A DNA stretch of 64,000 nucleotides, taken from Alcaligenes faecalis (GTDB taxonomy: Bacteria; Pseudomonadota; Gammaproteobacteria; Burkholderiales; Burkholderiaceae_B). The notes below the pieces were generated by a model. It was not told the origin of the DNA and made no database searches. It was given only the letters and a program-made list of their open reading frames with translations. The DNA lies in contig NZ_CP023667.1 in assembly GCF_002443155.1 (NCBI RefSeq), positions 2,666,001-2,730,000 of the forward strand. Reading direction: 5' to 3'. This document shows, one piece after another, positions 1-8,252 of this stretch. A program made the position numbers and the translations under genes. Each line of letters opens with the position of its first letter. The stretch's first letter is position 1.

Positions 1-1
1 A

Positions 2-1753
2 TCAAGGGCGCTGAGCCGCCCCCACAAAGCCGCCATCGGGCAAGGTCAATACATTGAAAGGAGCGGGTTCAATCACCGCTCCCTTGGCATGAATGCCATC
101 AATAACGTCGCCCATATTGTCCAGAGACAAGCCCGGCGTAAAACCTGTCGCCTTCTCCCAGCCCCCTTCTGCTGTCTGCACAAACACAGCACCCATATTC
201 ATGGGATTGTTGACCGACAGAACAATTGCTTCGTCTCCAGTTTCGCCCGGCAACAAATCCACAAATACCAGCAAGCAACCGGCATGGTCACCCGGCGTTC
301 GAGTCTCGCAAGCCTTGGCCAGATAAGCAATATCCCAGCCTGGATAGGTTTCGATAAAAGACTGACGCAAAGGATGATCAGCCGGAGAGCTGGGCAAGGA
401 GCTCAAGAGCATCTGCCGCGCTTTGTCCTCACCTATGTTCCAGACTTCCAGCTCCTGATCCGGCACAGCTTCTTCAGACCCTTCCTCGGACCTGCCAAGC
501 AACAGGTTTTTCTCGACCACATAGTCCATGGCCCTCTGCCCTGGCAGCCCCCAATACATTCTCATTTCCGTATCCGGGAAGTCATCCGCGCTTAAGGTAC
601 CGGCCTCCAGCCGAGCCACTTGCGAAGCCGCCGAAATCGCTTCGGGAGAGCCAATGCGCAGCAGCCAGATAATGGCCAGCACAATCAGAACCAACGCCAT
701 CCCCACATTGGAGCGACGTACTCGCGCCATCCAGTTTTGAGGGTGGCAGGAAGCCCAGAAGTAGCTCAAACCATAGCCCGCCGCCACCAGCGCTGCCGTC
801 GTTACCAGAACACGAATTGGGGTCCAACCATATTGAGCAACTCGCTCCCCTATCGCCCACAAGGCAACGCCTGCCAGCACGGGCATGACAAAGCCCAGCA
901 AACGGGCCGAAGCGCGCAACAACGGTGTGGCGCTGGCATTCGTGTCCTCGTCCGCAACAACAGAAGACACCAGAGTCGAGGCCCCCAGAACGGCCGCCAC
1001 ACACAAGGCGGCCAGTGGCAGACCTTCACCCGTGCGCCAGGGCAAGGCCACGATGAACACCACCATCACCACCAGCAAAACCGGGGTCAGCAAACGCAGC
1101 AGCTTCAGCAAGAGAATCGGAGACAGATAGCCGCCATCCGAGTCCGAAGCAAGCGCCAGACCTGCTCCTACCAAAGCACCTGACACCACAGCCGCAACCG
1201 TAGGCTCCAGCAGCACATCCCCCAAAAGGGGAATGCCGACAAAGCTGAGCAGCATATGGCACGCCATCAGCACGCCCCAAGCCAGGCCGCAGAAGAACAA
1301 GGCCACCGCCCAGGAACACACCATGGACCAGCTAAGCTCGAACAAGCGACGGTAATCAGCCCAGTCCCGTGGGTGCTCTACCAGAATGGCAAGAAACGGC
1401 AGAGTAACGGTCGCCAGCAGCCCCATTGCCACCCACATCTGCGGGGCTCGCCAAAAAAGGGCGACCTCTGCATATCCCCCTTGCGCCTGCAAGATCAGCG
1501 CTGCACTAGCCACCCCCAAACCCAGGGACACCAGCAAGGCCTTGCGCACAGAAATGTGCATCAGCAAGGTGAAAGAGGCCACACCAAAGATTCCCACCGC
1601 CAACAGCAAAGACACCCAGATATGCTCACGCGGCGCGGGCGCCATCATCAGATTGCTGAAGGCCACCCATTCAAGCAGGCCCAGCACTGCACCGGCCAGA
1701 CATAAAGTCAGCGTCCGCCGGTTTTGTAAGGAAGAAAGTGAGATCGCGGTCAT
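2..1753 (-). CDS. DUF4153-type integral membrane protein
   Basis: A 583-residue polytopic inner-membrane protein. The first ~370 residues are a series of hydrophobic segments (roughly ten to twelve), including Leu/Val-rich helices near residues 14-35, 45-65 and 215-240. The last ~200 residues are soluble, with an acidic stretch after residue 400. The layout and composition fit the DUF4153 family, whose function is unknown to me. The ATG start follows a weak ribosome site; the stop lies at the very edge of the window, so the gene is complete but its downstream context is not visible. It is transcribed away from the RES toxin module and has no operon partner here. The family call is from overall resemblance; no catalytic motif is visible. 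Confidence 0.7.
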   Translation of the reverse strand: MTAISLSSLQNRRTLTLCLAGAVLGLLEWVAFSNLMMAPAPREHIWVSLLLAVGIFGVASFTLLMHISVRKALLVSLGLGVASAALILQAQGGYAEVALFWRAPQMWVAMGLLATVTLPFLAILVEHPRDWADYRRLFELSWSMVCSWAVALFFCGLAWGVLMACHMLLSFVGIPLLGDVLLEPTVAAVVSGALVGAGLALASDSDGGYLSPILLLKLLRLLTPVLLVVMVVFIVALPWRTGEGLPLAALCVAAVLGASTLVSSVVADEDTNASATPLLRASARLLGFVMPVLAGVALWAIGERVAQYGWTPIRVLVTTAALVAAGYGLSYFWASCHPQNWMARVRRSNVGMALVLIVLAIIWLLRIGSPEAISAASQVARLEAGTLSADDFPDTEMRMYWGLPGQRAMDYVVEKNLLLGRSEEGSEEAVPDQELEVWNIGEDKARQMLLSSLPSSPADHPLRQSFIETYPGWDIAYLAKACETRTPGDHAGCLLVFVDLLPGETGDEAIVLSVNNPMNMGAVFVQTAEGGWEKATGFTPGLSLDNMGDVIDGIHAKGAVIEPAPFNVLTLPDGGFVGAAQRP

Positions 1754-1946
1754 GGAGAGTAAAAAGCAATCGATTCAACAATGACAGCAGATGGAAGAAC
1801 ACCATTGCTGACGGCGTCAGGACATAGGGTGATAAGCCATGTCATGCCCTGCGAAGCCCGGCTAGTTTAGTACGCTGAAGGGCCCACTCTCTGTCCCGGA
1901 CAGAACTGCTCTTGTAAGCAGACGTTAGGTCTGAAATATGGGCGGC

Positions 1947-2651
1947 TTACCCGCGACCTGGAACGATCAGCACCCCGATCCGTTCAGCCAGATCCAGCAC
2001 GGCATCGTAGCTGGCCGGGTCTTCGCTCAAGCTGTGGGATGGGCCTTGAGGCTTCAAGGCGCTTTTGGCAATGCGGTCCCCAAAGAGCATCACGGCCCGT
2101 GCCGAATCATCCTGCCGGGACACCCAGCACAAGCCTTGGGCCTGCGGACATTGCCGATAAATCGCAGCAGCCCACAAACGGGTTGCCGGATACTGATCTT
2201 TTTCGGTGTCGATCAGTTGCTTGCGTGTCACACCCAGTTTCCTTAGCGGGACACTGGCCAGATCGACAAGAACCAAAGGCGCATTCAGCAGCACGGTGGA
2301 ATGCACCTGCCCCAGCAGCTTTTTCTTGTCATAACTTTTAAAGCTAGCGGCGTGCGGAACGTCATGAAAGACGGTTTCCATCATGGCACAATCGCGGCTG
2401 GTGCCGCCGTACAAGGTGGGAATGGCCCTGCCCTTCTCATCCTGAATTGGACTGAAACGCGCATTGCCCTGCGTACCTGGGTTGAACTGGGTCGCCAAAT
2501 ATTTATCTTGATGAACGCGATGCAATAACTGCCCTTTGGGCCACTCCATCAAGGTCAAACGCAGCTCACCACCTGGAGCGGAGATTGCCGATCCCCCCTC
2601 CTGTGGAATGTGCTTTTTATCAGCGGCCGCGGGCGACGCTGGCTTAGCCAT
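1947..2651 (-). CDS. RES-domain toxin (predicted NAD+-degrading)
   Basis: A 234-residue protein with a RES domain. RES toxins arrest growth by degrading NAD+, by phosphorolysis in the characterised cases. Conserved polar positions fall where the family expects them: Arg45, Arg65 in an 'ARFSP' block, Tyr81 in 'LYGG', and Glu92 in 'METVFH'. The ATG at 2651 is chosen because its first 8 bases overlap the end of the upstream gene (ATGGCTAA), a typical coupled antitoxin-toxin arrangement. A TTG at 2687 would add 12 residues and has a purine-rich site only 3 bases away. The first ~30 residues are low-complexity and not part of the fold. The partner is the upstream gene, whose C-terminus resembles an MbcA/ParS toxin-binding domain. 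The RES family call is fairly secure; activity is inferred. Confidence 0.75.
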   Translation of the reverse strand: MAKPASPAAADKKHIPQEGGSAISAPGGELRLTLMEWPKGQLLHRVHQDKYLATQFNPGTQGNARFSPIQDEKGRAIPTLYGGTSRDCAMMETVFHDVPHAASFKSYDKKKLLGQVHSTVLLNAPLVLVDLASVPLRKLGVTRKQLIDTEKDQYPATRLWAAAIYRQCPQAQGLCWVSRQDDSARAVMLFGDRIAKSALKPQGPSHSLSEDPASYDAVLDLAERIGVLIVPGRG

Positions 2652-3318
2652 GAACCACGGCTTGTACTTCGTCTTGAGCAGCGGCAATGACCTTTTCCGG
2701 TGCAGACATCAACAAGTCCTGCGGCCGCTTACCACCCAAAAAGCTGTTGCTGGACATGAACCAGTAGGCCATGCCCCAGCTATCTTTATGCCCGGCCAGA
2801 ATCTCCAGAACCTGAGCCAATGGTTTGGCAGGACGGAAGCTGGTAGCCGGGTCCAGGCCATAGCCAGGAAAGTAATCCGCGCCACCATGATTGATGGCAA
2901 AAATCTGCCCCTGCTTCTTCCACTTATTAGGCTGGGCGCTAGGGTTACGGGTGCTTAAGCCCGCCAGTTGCGCCACATCAGCAGCACTAAGCCAATCCCC
3001 GCTTTCCAGCACCGCAGTGCGGGCCTGAACCAGCATGGCGGCTTCTTTCAGCAGACGGGGCGATGGTGGCGTGCGGGGCACCAGCACTTCAGCCAGACGC
3101 TCCAGCGACTCCTTGTCCTGCCGCTCCTGCAAGACCTCGAACATGGACGAGGCCACATTGGTGAAATTCTCGGCCAAAGCCTTGAAAGCGGCAGGCTTGA
3201 TGTGATCGAAAGCCAGCACCAGCACCTGCTCGGCCTGCGAACGGCCCAAGCGAGCCTTAACCTCTTTGGGCGTACCCACCAAGGTCGAGACACTGGGACT
3301 ACTTACCAGGACGCTCAT
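2644..3318 (-). CDS. Antitoxin of the RES module (MbcA/ParS/Xre-like C-terminus)
   Basis: A 224-residue protein, predicted to neutralise the RES toxin encoded immediately downstream and to repress its own operon. The C-terminal ~50 residues carry a W-x-S-N-x-F-L-GGKRP-x-DLL pattern ending in a short helix, which matches the toxin-binding domain of MbcA/ParS/Xre antitoxins. Residues ~108-145 look like a helix-turn-helix (WLSAADVAQLAGLS, then a K/Q-rich stretch). The N-terminal ~100 residues are helical and not recognised. At 224 residues it is longer than the usual 110-150 of Xre antitoxins. The start has a good AAGGAG site 8 bases upstream, and the stop overlaps the toxin start. Confidence is good for the pairing, moderate for the domain names. 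Confidence 0.65.
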   Translation of the reverse strand: MSVLVSSPSVSTLVGTPKEVKARLGRSQAEQVLVLAFDHIKPAAFKALAENFTNVASSMFEVLQERQDKESLERLAEVLVPRTPPSPRLLKEAAMLVQARTAVLESGDWLSAADVAQLAGLSTRNPSAQPNKWKKQGQIFAINHGGADYFPGYGLDPATSFRPAKPLAQVLEILAGHKDSWGMAYWFMSSNSFLGGKRPQDLLMSAPEKVIAAAQDEVQAVVHG

Positions 3319-3570
3319 GGATATACTCCTTGAAGGTTATTTATGATGATTAATAATACCATAACCCTGATAACCTAAAAAATCACGACTAGTACAATCA
3401 GCCCATCCCAAAGTACGACCTGCTCGTTCGTTCTGACACTCATCAAGCAGACACAGCACCGTTATCCTGCCGCCTACCAAAGCGGAAACCGAAGTGTCAT
3501 AGCTCACAGCTACTCCCCCTAACTTCCACTCCCTCTCTCTATTAACGTCGCTACCACCATTTCGCAGGCA
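3319..3570. other. Intergenic region, promoter of the RES module
   Basis: About 250 bases without a convincing gene between the antitoxin start and the terminator of the alcohol dehydrogenase operon. The part next to the antitoxin is AT-rich and should hold its promoter; no clear operator was identified. An 86-codon open frame here has no ribosome site and an implausible composition. Confidence 0.4.
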
Positions 3571-3613
3571 AAAAAAAGGCCTGAGCCGGCACAGCACCAG
3601 ACTCAGGCAAAAA
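3571..3613 (-). terminator. Rho-independent terminator of the aldehyde DH-liv-alcohol DH operon
   Basis: On the minus strand a 7-bp stem GCCTGAG/CTCAGGC (3579-3585 with 3602-3608) is followed directly by a run of seven T (complement of 3571-3577). It lies about 25 bases after the stop of the iron alcohol dehydrogenase, the last gene of the operon. Confidence 0.75.
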
Positions 3614-3635
3614 GGTTTCCGCTGTTAGCGGTCTA

Positions 3636-4790
3636 TCAGAACGCAGCGCTGTAAATAGCGAAGGCGTCGTCTTCGGTCACGTCGCGGGGGTTGTTGCCCA
3701 GCAGACGGGTTTGTTTCATGGCTTCCTGGGCCATACGGCGCAGGTCGCTTTCCTTGATGCCGACTTCGCGCAGTTGACGCTCGATGCCGGTATCAATGGC
3801 GATCTGTTCCATGAAGTTGATGAAGGCTTCGGTCTTGGAGGTCTCATCACCCTGGATGCCGGGGATCAGCACTTCAGCCAGTTCGGCATACAGCGGAGCG
3901 GCGGCCGGAGCGTTGAAGCGCAGAACGTGTGGCAGCACCAGCGAGTTCGACAAGCCATGTGGCACGTGGAAAATACCACCGATCGGGTAAGCCAAGGCGT
4001 GTACAGCACCCACGGGGGCGTTCGCAAAGGCCTGGCCAGCCAAGGTCGCACCCAGCAGGATGTCCTGACGTGCGGCGGCATCCTTGCCGTTACGACAAAC
4101 GTGCACCAGCTTGCCACCAATCAGACGCAAGGCTTGTTTGGCCAGGTTGTCCGAGAGCGGGTTTTTCAGGATGCGGCTGGTGTAGGCTTCGATGGCGTGC
4201 ACCATGGCATCAATACCGGTCGCCGCCGTAATACGGGGAGGCAGGCCCAATGTCAGTTCCGAGTCCAGAATGGCCAGGTCTGCGTACAGCTCGGGAGCCA
4301 CCACGCCGGATTTGGTGGTTTCGCCGGTGGTCACGATGGAAATAGGCGTCACTTCCGAGCCTGTTCCCGCCGTGGTCGGGATCTGCACCAAGGGCAGGCG
4401 CGAGCCGCGCACATTATCAATGCCGTACATCTCTTGCAGGGGCTGGTCGGATGCCAGCAGGACGGCCAACAATTTGGCCACGTCCATGGACGAACCGCCA
4501 CCCAGGCCGACGACGATTTCCGTCTTGGCCTGACGAGCGCGCTCAGTTGCCTGCAAAACGATGTGCTCTGGAGGATCGGCAATAACATCGTCAATCACTT
4601 GCACGGTCCAGCCGTTGGCTTTCAGATCGGCCAGGGCAGGATCCAGCAAGCCGCTTTCGTGCAGGAATCGGTCGGTCACCAGACAAACGCGCTCTTGCGA
4701 GTAACGCTTGCGCAGGATCTGACCGAGCCGGGCAGCGGCTCCGCTTTCAACATAAATAGCGGGGGTGGTTCTGAACTCGAATGCCGACAT
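3636..4790 (-). CDS. Iron-containing (type III) alcohol dehydrogenase
   Basis: A 384-residue cytoplasmic NAD(P)-dependent alcohol dehydrogenase of the iron family, the usual length. The nucleotide-binding motif GGGSSMD is at residues 97-103. The metal ligands expected from FucO-type enzymes are all present: Asp194, His198 (in MVHAIEAYTS), His264 and His278 (in HALAYPIGGIFHVPHG). It is the last gene of an operon with an aldehyde dehydrogenase and a Liv-type importer, so it probably oxidises an imported alcohol or hydroxy acid to the aldehyde that the dehydrogenase finishes. 4-Hydroxybutyrate (via succinate semialdehyde) is a reasonable guess, because 4-hydroxybutyrate dehydrogenases belong to this family, but the substrate cannot be read from the sequence. 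The start lies 11 bases after livF. Confidence 0.9.
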   Translation of the reverse strand: MSAFEFRTTPAIYVESGAAARLGQILRKRYSQERVCLVTDRFLHESGLLDPALADLKANGWTVQVIDDVIADPPEHIVLQATERARQAKTEIVVGLGGGSSMDVAKLLAVLLASDQPLQEMYGIDNVRGSRLPLVQIPTTAGTGSEVTPISIVTTGETTKSGVVAPELYADLAILDSELTLGLPPRITAATGIDAMVHAIEAYTSRILKNPLSDNLAKQALRLIGGKLVHVCRNGKDAAARQDILLGATLAGQAFANAPVGAVHALAYPIGGIFHVPHGLSNSLVLPHVLRFNAPAAAPLYAELAEVLIPGIQGDETSKTEAFINFMEQIAIDTGIERQLREVGIKESDLRRMAQEAMKQTRLLGNNPRDVTEDDAFAIYSAAF

Positions 4791-4801
4791 GGGCTTGCTC
4801 C

Positions 4802-5464
4802 TTATGGTATGGCGGGCTGCGGTACTTCGATACGGCCGCGGTCCATCCGGTAGGTGTAATCAATCACATTGCCCGCGTGCTGCAAGTCAGCACCGGACAA
4901 CAAGGCACTGAAGCCCTCTTTGCTCAACTCGCCCACCACTTCTGCAATACGCTTGGACAGCGCAGGAGCGACACCTTCAAAAGGCTCGTCCAGCAAAAGC
5001 AGCTTGTCGGCAGTCATCAAGGCACGGCCAATCGCGACCAGCTTCTGCTGACCACCCGACAGTTGCAGGGCGCGGCGTGGGCCGAATACTTTCAATTCAG
5101 GGATGATGCGCCAGACACGTTCCAGACGCTCTTCAATATCCTGGGATTTCAGGGCCCAGGCGGGTAGGCGGATGTTCTCTTCCACGCTCAGCTCGGGGAT
5201 CAGTTTGCGATCCTCGGGGGCAAAACCCATACCCAGGCTGGTGCGACGGTACGCAGGCATCTTGGCCAGTTCCTGACCATCAAACATGACCGAGCCATTG
5301 TCCACGGCCAGCAAGCCCATCACGGTACGCATCAGCGTGGTTTTACCCGCGCCATTACGACCGGCCAGACCCACGATCTGGCCTTGGCGCACTTGCAGGT
5401 TTACCTGGCGCAGGATGCTGGTGGGGCCAATACGTACATCCAGATTTTTGACATCAAGCAGCAT
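4802..5464 (-). CDS. livF: Branched-chain amino acid-type ABC transporter ATPase (LivF)
   Basis: A 220-residue ATPase of the HAAT (Liv) family. Walker A GRNGAGKTT, signature LSGGQQ and Walker B LLLLDEP are all intact, and the ~220-residue length lacking the C-terminal extension of LivG marks it as LivF. The start at 5464 (ATGCTGCTTGATG) overlaps the end of livG by 11 bases. The open frame extends 56 codons further upstream inside livG, but that extension is out-of-frame coding sequence and is rejected. It energises the inner-membrane importer together with LivG. In Burkholderiales such importers often carry organic acids or amides rather than amino acids, and the flanking dehydrogenases suggest that here. 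Confidence 0.9.
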   Translation of the reverse strand: MLLDVKNLDVRIGPTSILRQVNLQVRQGQIVGLAGRNGAGKTTLMRTVMGLLAVDNGSVMFDGQELAKMPAYRRTSLGMGFAPEDRKLIPELSVEENIRLPAWALKSQDIEERLERVWRIIPELKVFGPRRALQLSGGQQKLVAIGRALMTADKLLLLDEPFEGVAPALSKRIAEVVGELSKEGFSALLSGADLQHAGNVIDYTYRMDRGRIEVPQPAIP

Positions 5465-6203
5465 TCTCGGCCTCCTGTTTATTGCGTCCCACCGGCTCGC
5501 CGATGATGTATTCACGGACCTGCTCATGGGCCAGCACTTCGTCTGGCGTGCCGTTGGCCAAAATGGTGCCGTCGTAGAAAGCCAGCACACGATCGCTGTA
5601 GCGACGCACGATTTCCATATCGTGCTCCACAAACAGAACCGTCACGCCCGCATCACGGACCACTTTCATGACACGGTCCATCACTTCAAATTTCTCGTCA
5701 CTGGCCACGCCACTGGTGGGCTCGTCCAGCAACAGCACTTTAGGCTGGGCCACCATGGCCAGCGCAATGTCCAGCAGCTTGCGAATCCCTTCGGGCAAGG
5801 TGCCTGCCTGGGACTGGGCGAAGGCGCTCAGGCCGAAACGCTCCAGAATCGCACTGGCTTCGGACAAGGGCTGCTTGGCCACGCCCAAGGCAATTTCCAC
5901 GTTTTCCAGGGCGTTCAGCGAGGTAAACAGCTGCGGAATCTGGAAAGAACGGGCGATACCCATACGGGTCACTTCCCGTGGTGGCAAACCCGTGATCTCG
6001 CGACCGGCAAAAAAGATATTGCCGGAGTCCGGCTTCATGTAGCCGGTCAACATGTTCACGAAAGTGGTTTTACCTGCGCCATTGGTACCGATCAGGCCCG
6101 TAATGGTTTGCGCATGGATATCAACGGTCATATCGCGTGCAGCGTGGACAGCGCCAAACTGCTTGCACAAACCTTTAGCGGAAATCAAGGGAGACTGACT
6201 CAT
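5454..6203 (-). CDS. livG: Branched-chain amino acid-type ABC transporter ATPase (LivG)
   Basis: A 249-residue HAAT-family ATPase. Walker A GTNGAGKTT lies near residue 40, the signature region reads LPEGIRKLLDIALA, and Walker B is VLLLDEPTSG. The LivG-specific C-terminal tail ends in 'EHEQVREYIIGEPVGRN'-like sequence. The signature has PEGIRK where LSGGQ is usual, a degenerate form that is common in LivG proteins. The gene overlaps livM by 4 bases (ATGA) and livF by 11, so the ABC genes are translationally coupled. It acts on the cytoplasmic face of the importer. Confidence 0.9.
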   Translation of the reverse strand: MSQSPLISAKGLCKQFGAVHAARDMTVDIHAQTITGLIGTNGAGKTTFVNMLTGYMKPDSGNIFFAGREITGLPPREVTRMGIARSFQIPQLFTSLNALENVEIALGVAKQPLSEASAILERFGLSAFAQSQAGTLPEGIRKLLDIALAMVAQPKVLLLDEPTSGVASDEKFEVMDRVMKVVRDAGVTVLFVEHDMEIVRRYSDRVLAFYDGTILANGTPDEVLAHEQVREYIIGEPVGRNKQEAENAA

Positions 6204-7186
6204 GAGCGGGCCCCTGTCGGTGAAGAGGAATCGTTGGAGGTAGCAGCCGCATTGCGACGGTTCAGAATACTGATCAGGCCACCGGGCAAGAACACAATCA
6301 GGGCCAACATGCTGACACCCATGACAATCTGCCAGGTGTTAGGGGCATATTGGTAGGCCAGTGTGCGGATCAGTTCCAGGCTCAAGGCACCCAGGAAAGG
6401 CGCGTAAGCATTGCGGGTACCGCCCAGCACAGCAATAAAGATGAACTCGCCCGAGGTGGTCCAGAACGCCAGTTCAGGGTCCACGTGACCGATGCTCAGC
6501 GAGGACAGGGCACCGCCCAGACCGGCCAGAGCCGCAGCCAGCACGTAGCTCAGATGAATATTGCGATAAGCCGAAGCACCCAGGTATTCAACGCGGATTT
6601 CATTGTCCTTGATTGCTGGTCCCAGACGACCAGCACGGCTGCGCAGAAAGCCTTGCATGGCCCACAGCACAAAACCCACCAGCACCACGGTCAGGACAAA
6701 CACGCCGGGACGCGACAGGGTTTCAGCAAAGGCCCCCCACATGAAGGAAGGCGCGTGCACGTTAAAGCCGTCACTGCCGCCCAGGCTGGGGTTACGCACC
6801 AGCAGGCCGTACATGATCATGGACAGAGCCAGGCTGAGCATGGCAAAGAAAATATCGCGGTAGCGAGCCAACAGGAAACCCAGCACCCAGGCCAGCAGCG
6901 CCGCGCACGCAGCGGCAAATGGCAGCAGGATGAGGGTTTCACGCCAGTCCAGGTAGTTCATGGCCATACCGACACCATAGGCGCCGATGCAGTAGTACAG
7001 ACCCTGGCCAAAGGAAGCCAGGCCCGAGCGCAGCAGGAGCACCACGCCCAGGGCAACCAGGCCCTTGGCCAATGCCACCGTGATCAGGAACTGCCAGGAT
7101 GGCAAGCCAAAGCCCACAATCAGGGCGGCCACCGTAATGACCAGGGCAATCATGCCCTGCTTAAGCGTAATGTTGGTCTTGTTCAT
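6200..7186 (-). CDS. livM: Branched-chain amino acid-type ABC transporter permease (LivM)
   Basis: A 328-residue inner-membrane permease with about nine to ten hydrophobic segments. It has the LivM hallmark SGLASFGQGLYYCIGAY near residues 54-70 and the coupling-helix region with AIKDNEIRVEYLG near residue 195. It pairs with LivH to form the translocation pore. It overlaps livH upstream (4 bases) and livG downstream (4 bases). The last ~20 residues are Ser/Asn-rich and probably disordered. Confidence 0.9.
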   Translation of the reverse strand: MNKTNITLKQGMIALVITVAALIVGFGLPSWQFLITVALAKGLVALGVVLLLRSGLASFGQGLYYCIGAYGVGMAMNYLDWRETLILLPFAAACAALLAWVLGFLLARYRDIFFAMLSLALSMIMYGLLVRNPSLGGSDGFNVHAPSFMWGAFAETLSRPGVFVLTVVLVGFVLWAMQGFLRSRAGRLGPAIKDNEIRVEYLGASAYRNIHLSYVLAAALAGLGGALSSLSIGHVDPELAFWTTSGEFIFIAVLGGTRNAYAPFLGALSLELIRTLAYQYAPNTWQIVMGVSMLALIVFLPGGLISILNRRNAAATSNDSSSPTGARS

Positions 7187-8079
7187 ATCTTTCGGGCCTC
7201 GGCAGCAGCAAACAATCCTTTAGGACGGACGGCCAACACCAGTGCCATTACCGCGTAGATGGAGAAAAGTTCGATTTCGGGCCAGTAATGCACGGCAAAG
7301 GAGCGCACCAGGCCAACGATCACGGCACCGAGAGCGGCACCGGGCAAGGAACCCAGACCACCGATCACGACCACGGCGAAGGCCATCACAATGACCTCGA
7401 CACCCATGCCGGGAGCAACAGAAATCGTAGGAGCGGTCAGCGCACCACCCAGGGCGGCCAGCGTGGCGCCTGCAATAAAGGTCAGCAGGAAGTAGCGTTG
7501 CACGTTAATGCCCATGGCCTGGCTGACTTCGCGGTCATGAATCACGGCCAGCAGGATGCGGCCCTGACGCGAATACTTCAGGAACAAGGTCAGGAACAGG
7601 CCAGCCAGAATGGCAGCAACAACAATCACAAAGCTGTAGGTGGGGTAGAACAGGTCGCCGAATTCGACGTTACCCAACAGACCGTAAGGTTCGGCGATCA
7701 CATAAGGATCCACGCCCCAGACCAGCTTGACGGTATCTTCCAGAATCAGGAAGACCGCATAGGTAATCAGCAAAGAGACAACAGGTTCTTCCTGGTAGAA
7801 GAAGCGCAGCAAGCCATATTCAATGACAAGCCCCAGGACCAGACCGGCAATAACCGCGGCCAGGATCAGCATCAGATAGCTGCCATAAGGGCTTTGATCG
7901 GTAGAGAGCCACTGCGTCACCATGGTGACGGCGGTATAGGCGCCAATGGTATAGAGGCTGCCGTGGGCCATGTTCAGGATCTTCATCACACCATAGATCA
8001 GCGTGAGTCCGACCGCGACCAGAAACAGCCAGGCGGCGTACATGATGCCATCTATTAGGGCAGCAGAAAGAAGAGACAT
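7183..8079 (-). CDS. livH: Branched-chain amino acid-type ABC transporter permease (LivH)
   Basis: A 298-residue inner-membrane permease of the LivH family with about eight hydrophobic segments, the LivH signature GVMKILNMAHGSLYTIGAY near residues 32-50, and the coupling region LLAVIHDREVSQAMGI. The ATG at 8079 is preferred because it starts directly at the conserved N-terminus (MSLLSAALIDGIMYAAW). A GTG at 8118 would add 13 residues that look non-conserved. About 170 bases with hairpins separate it from livK, which may lower its expression relative to the binding protein. Confidence 0.88.
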   Translation of the reverse strand: MSLLSAALIDGIMYAAWLFLVAVGLTLIYGVMKILNMAHGSLYTIGAYTAVTMVTQWLSTDQSPYGSYLMLILAAVIAGLVLGLVIEYGLLRFFYQEEPVVSLLITYAVFLILEDTVKLVWGVDPYVIAEPYGLLGNVEFGDLFYPTYSFVIVVAAILAGLFLTLFLKYSRQGRILLAVIHDREVSQAMGINVQRYFLLTFIAGATLAALGGALTAPTISVAPGMGVEVIVMAFAVVVIGGLGSLPGAALGAVIVGLVRSFAVHYWPEIELFSIYAVMALVLAVRPKGLFAAAEARKI

Positions 8080-8101
8080 AGTCGGTTTCTGTGGAAATGG
8101 A

Positions 8102-8252
8102 ATAAAAAATGCCACCACGCCTTCGGCGCGCTTCCCCTTATGGGAGAAGCTTTTACCTGGGAGTGGCCTAGCGGTAAAAACCGGACATGCAAAACAAGAT
8201 CTTGCATGCCCGGATTTTCAGGGCAGCGTCCCTTGCGGGACGCTTGCTCAAC
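8102..8252 (-). promoter_or_regulatory. livK-livH spacer with hairpins (expression step-down)
   Basis: Just after the livK stop the minus-strand transcript can form a strong hairpin AGCGTCCC-GCAA-GGGACGCT (8225-8244) and a second GCCC/GGGC stem. Close to livH a CGCC/GGCG stem (8118-8128) is followed by an A/T-rich run (8101-8110). Such hairpins between a binding-protein gene and its permease genes commonly stabilise the upstream mRNA and attenuate read-through. This is inference from sequence only. Confidence 0.45.

Noticed and set aside
3337-3597. An 86-codon minus-strand frame between the RES module and the alcohol dehydrogenase.
   Set aside because: It overlaps the terminator, lacks a ribosome site and shows no recognisable features.
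5286-6356. A 356-codon plus-strand frame opposite livF and livG.
   Set aside because: It is antisense to two ABC ATPases with intact Walker motifs and has no ribosome site or domain.
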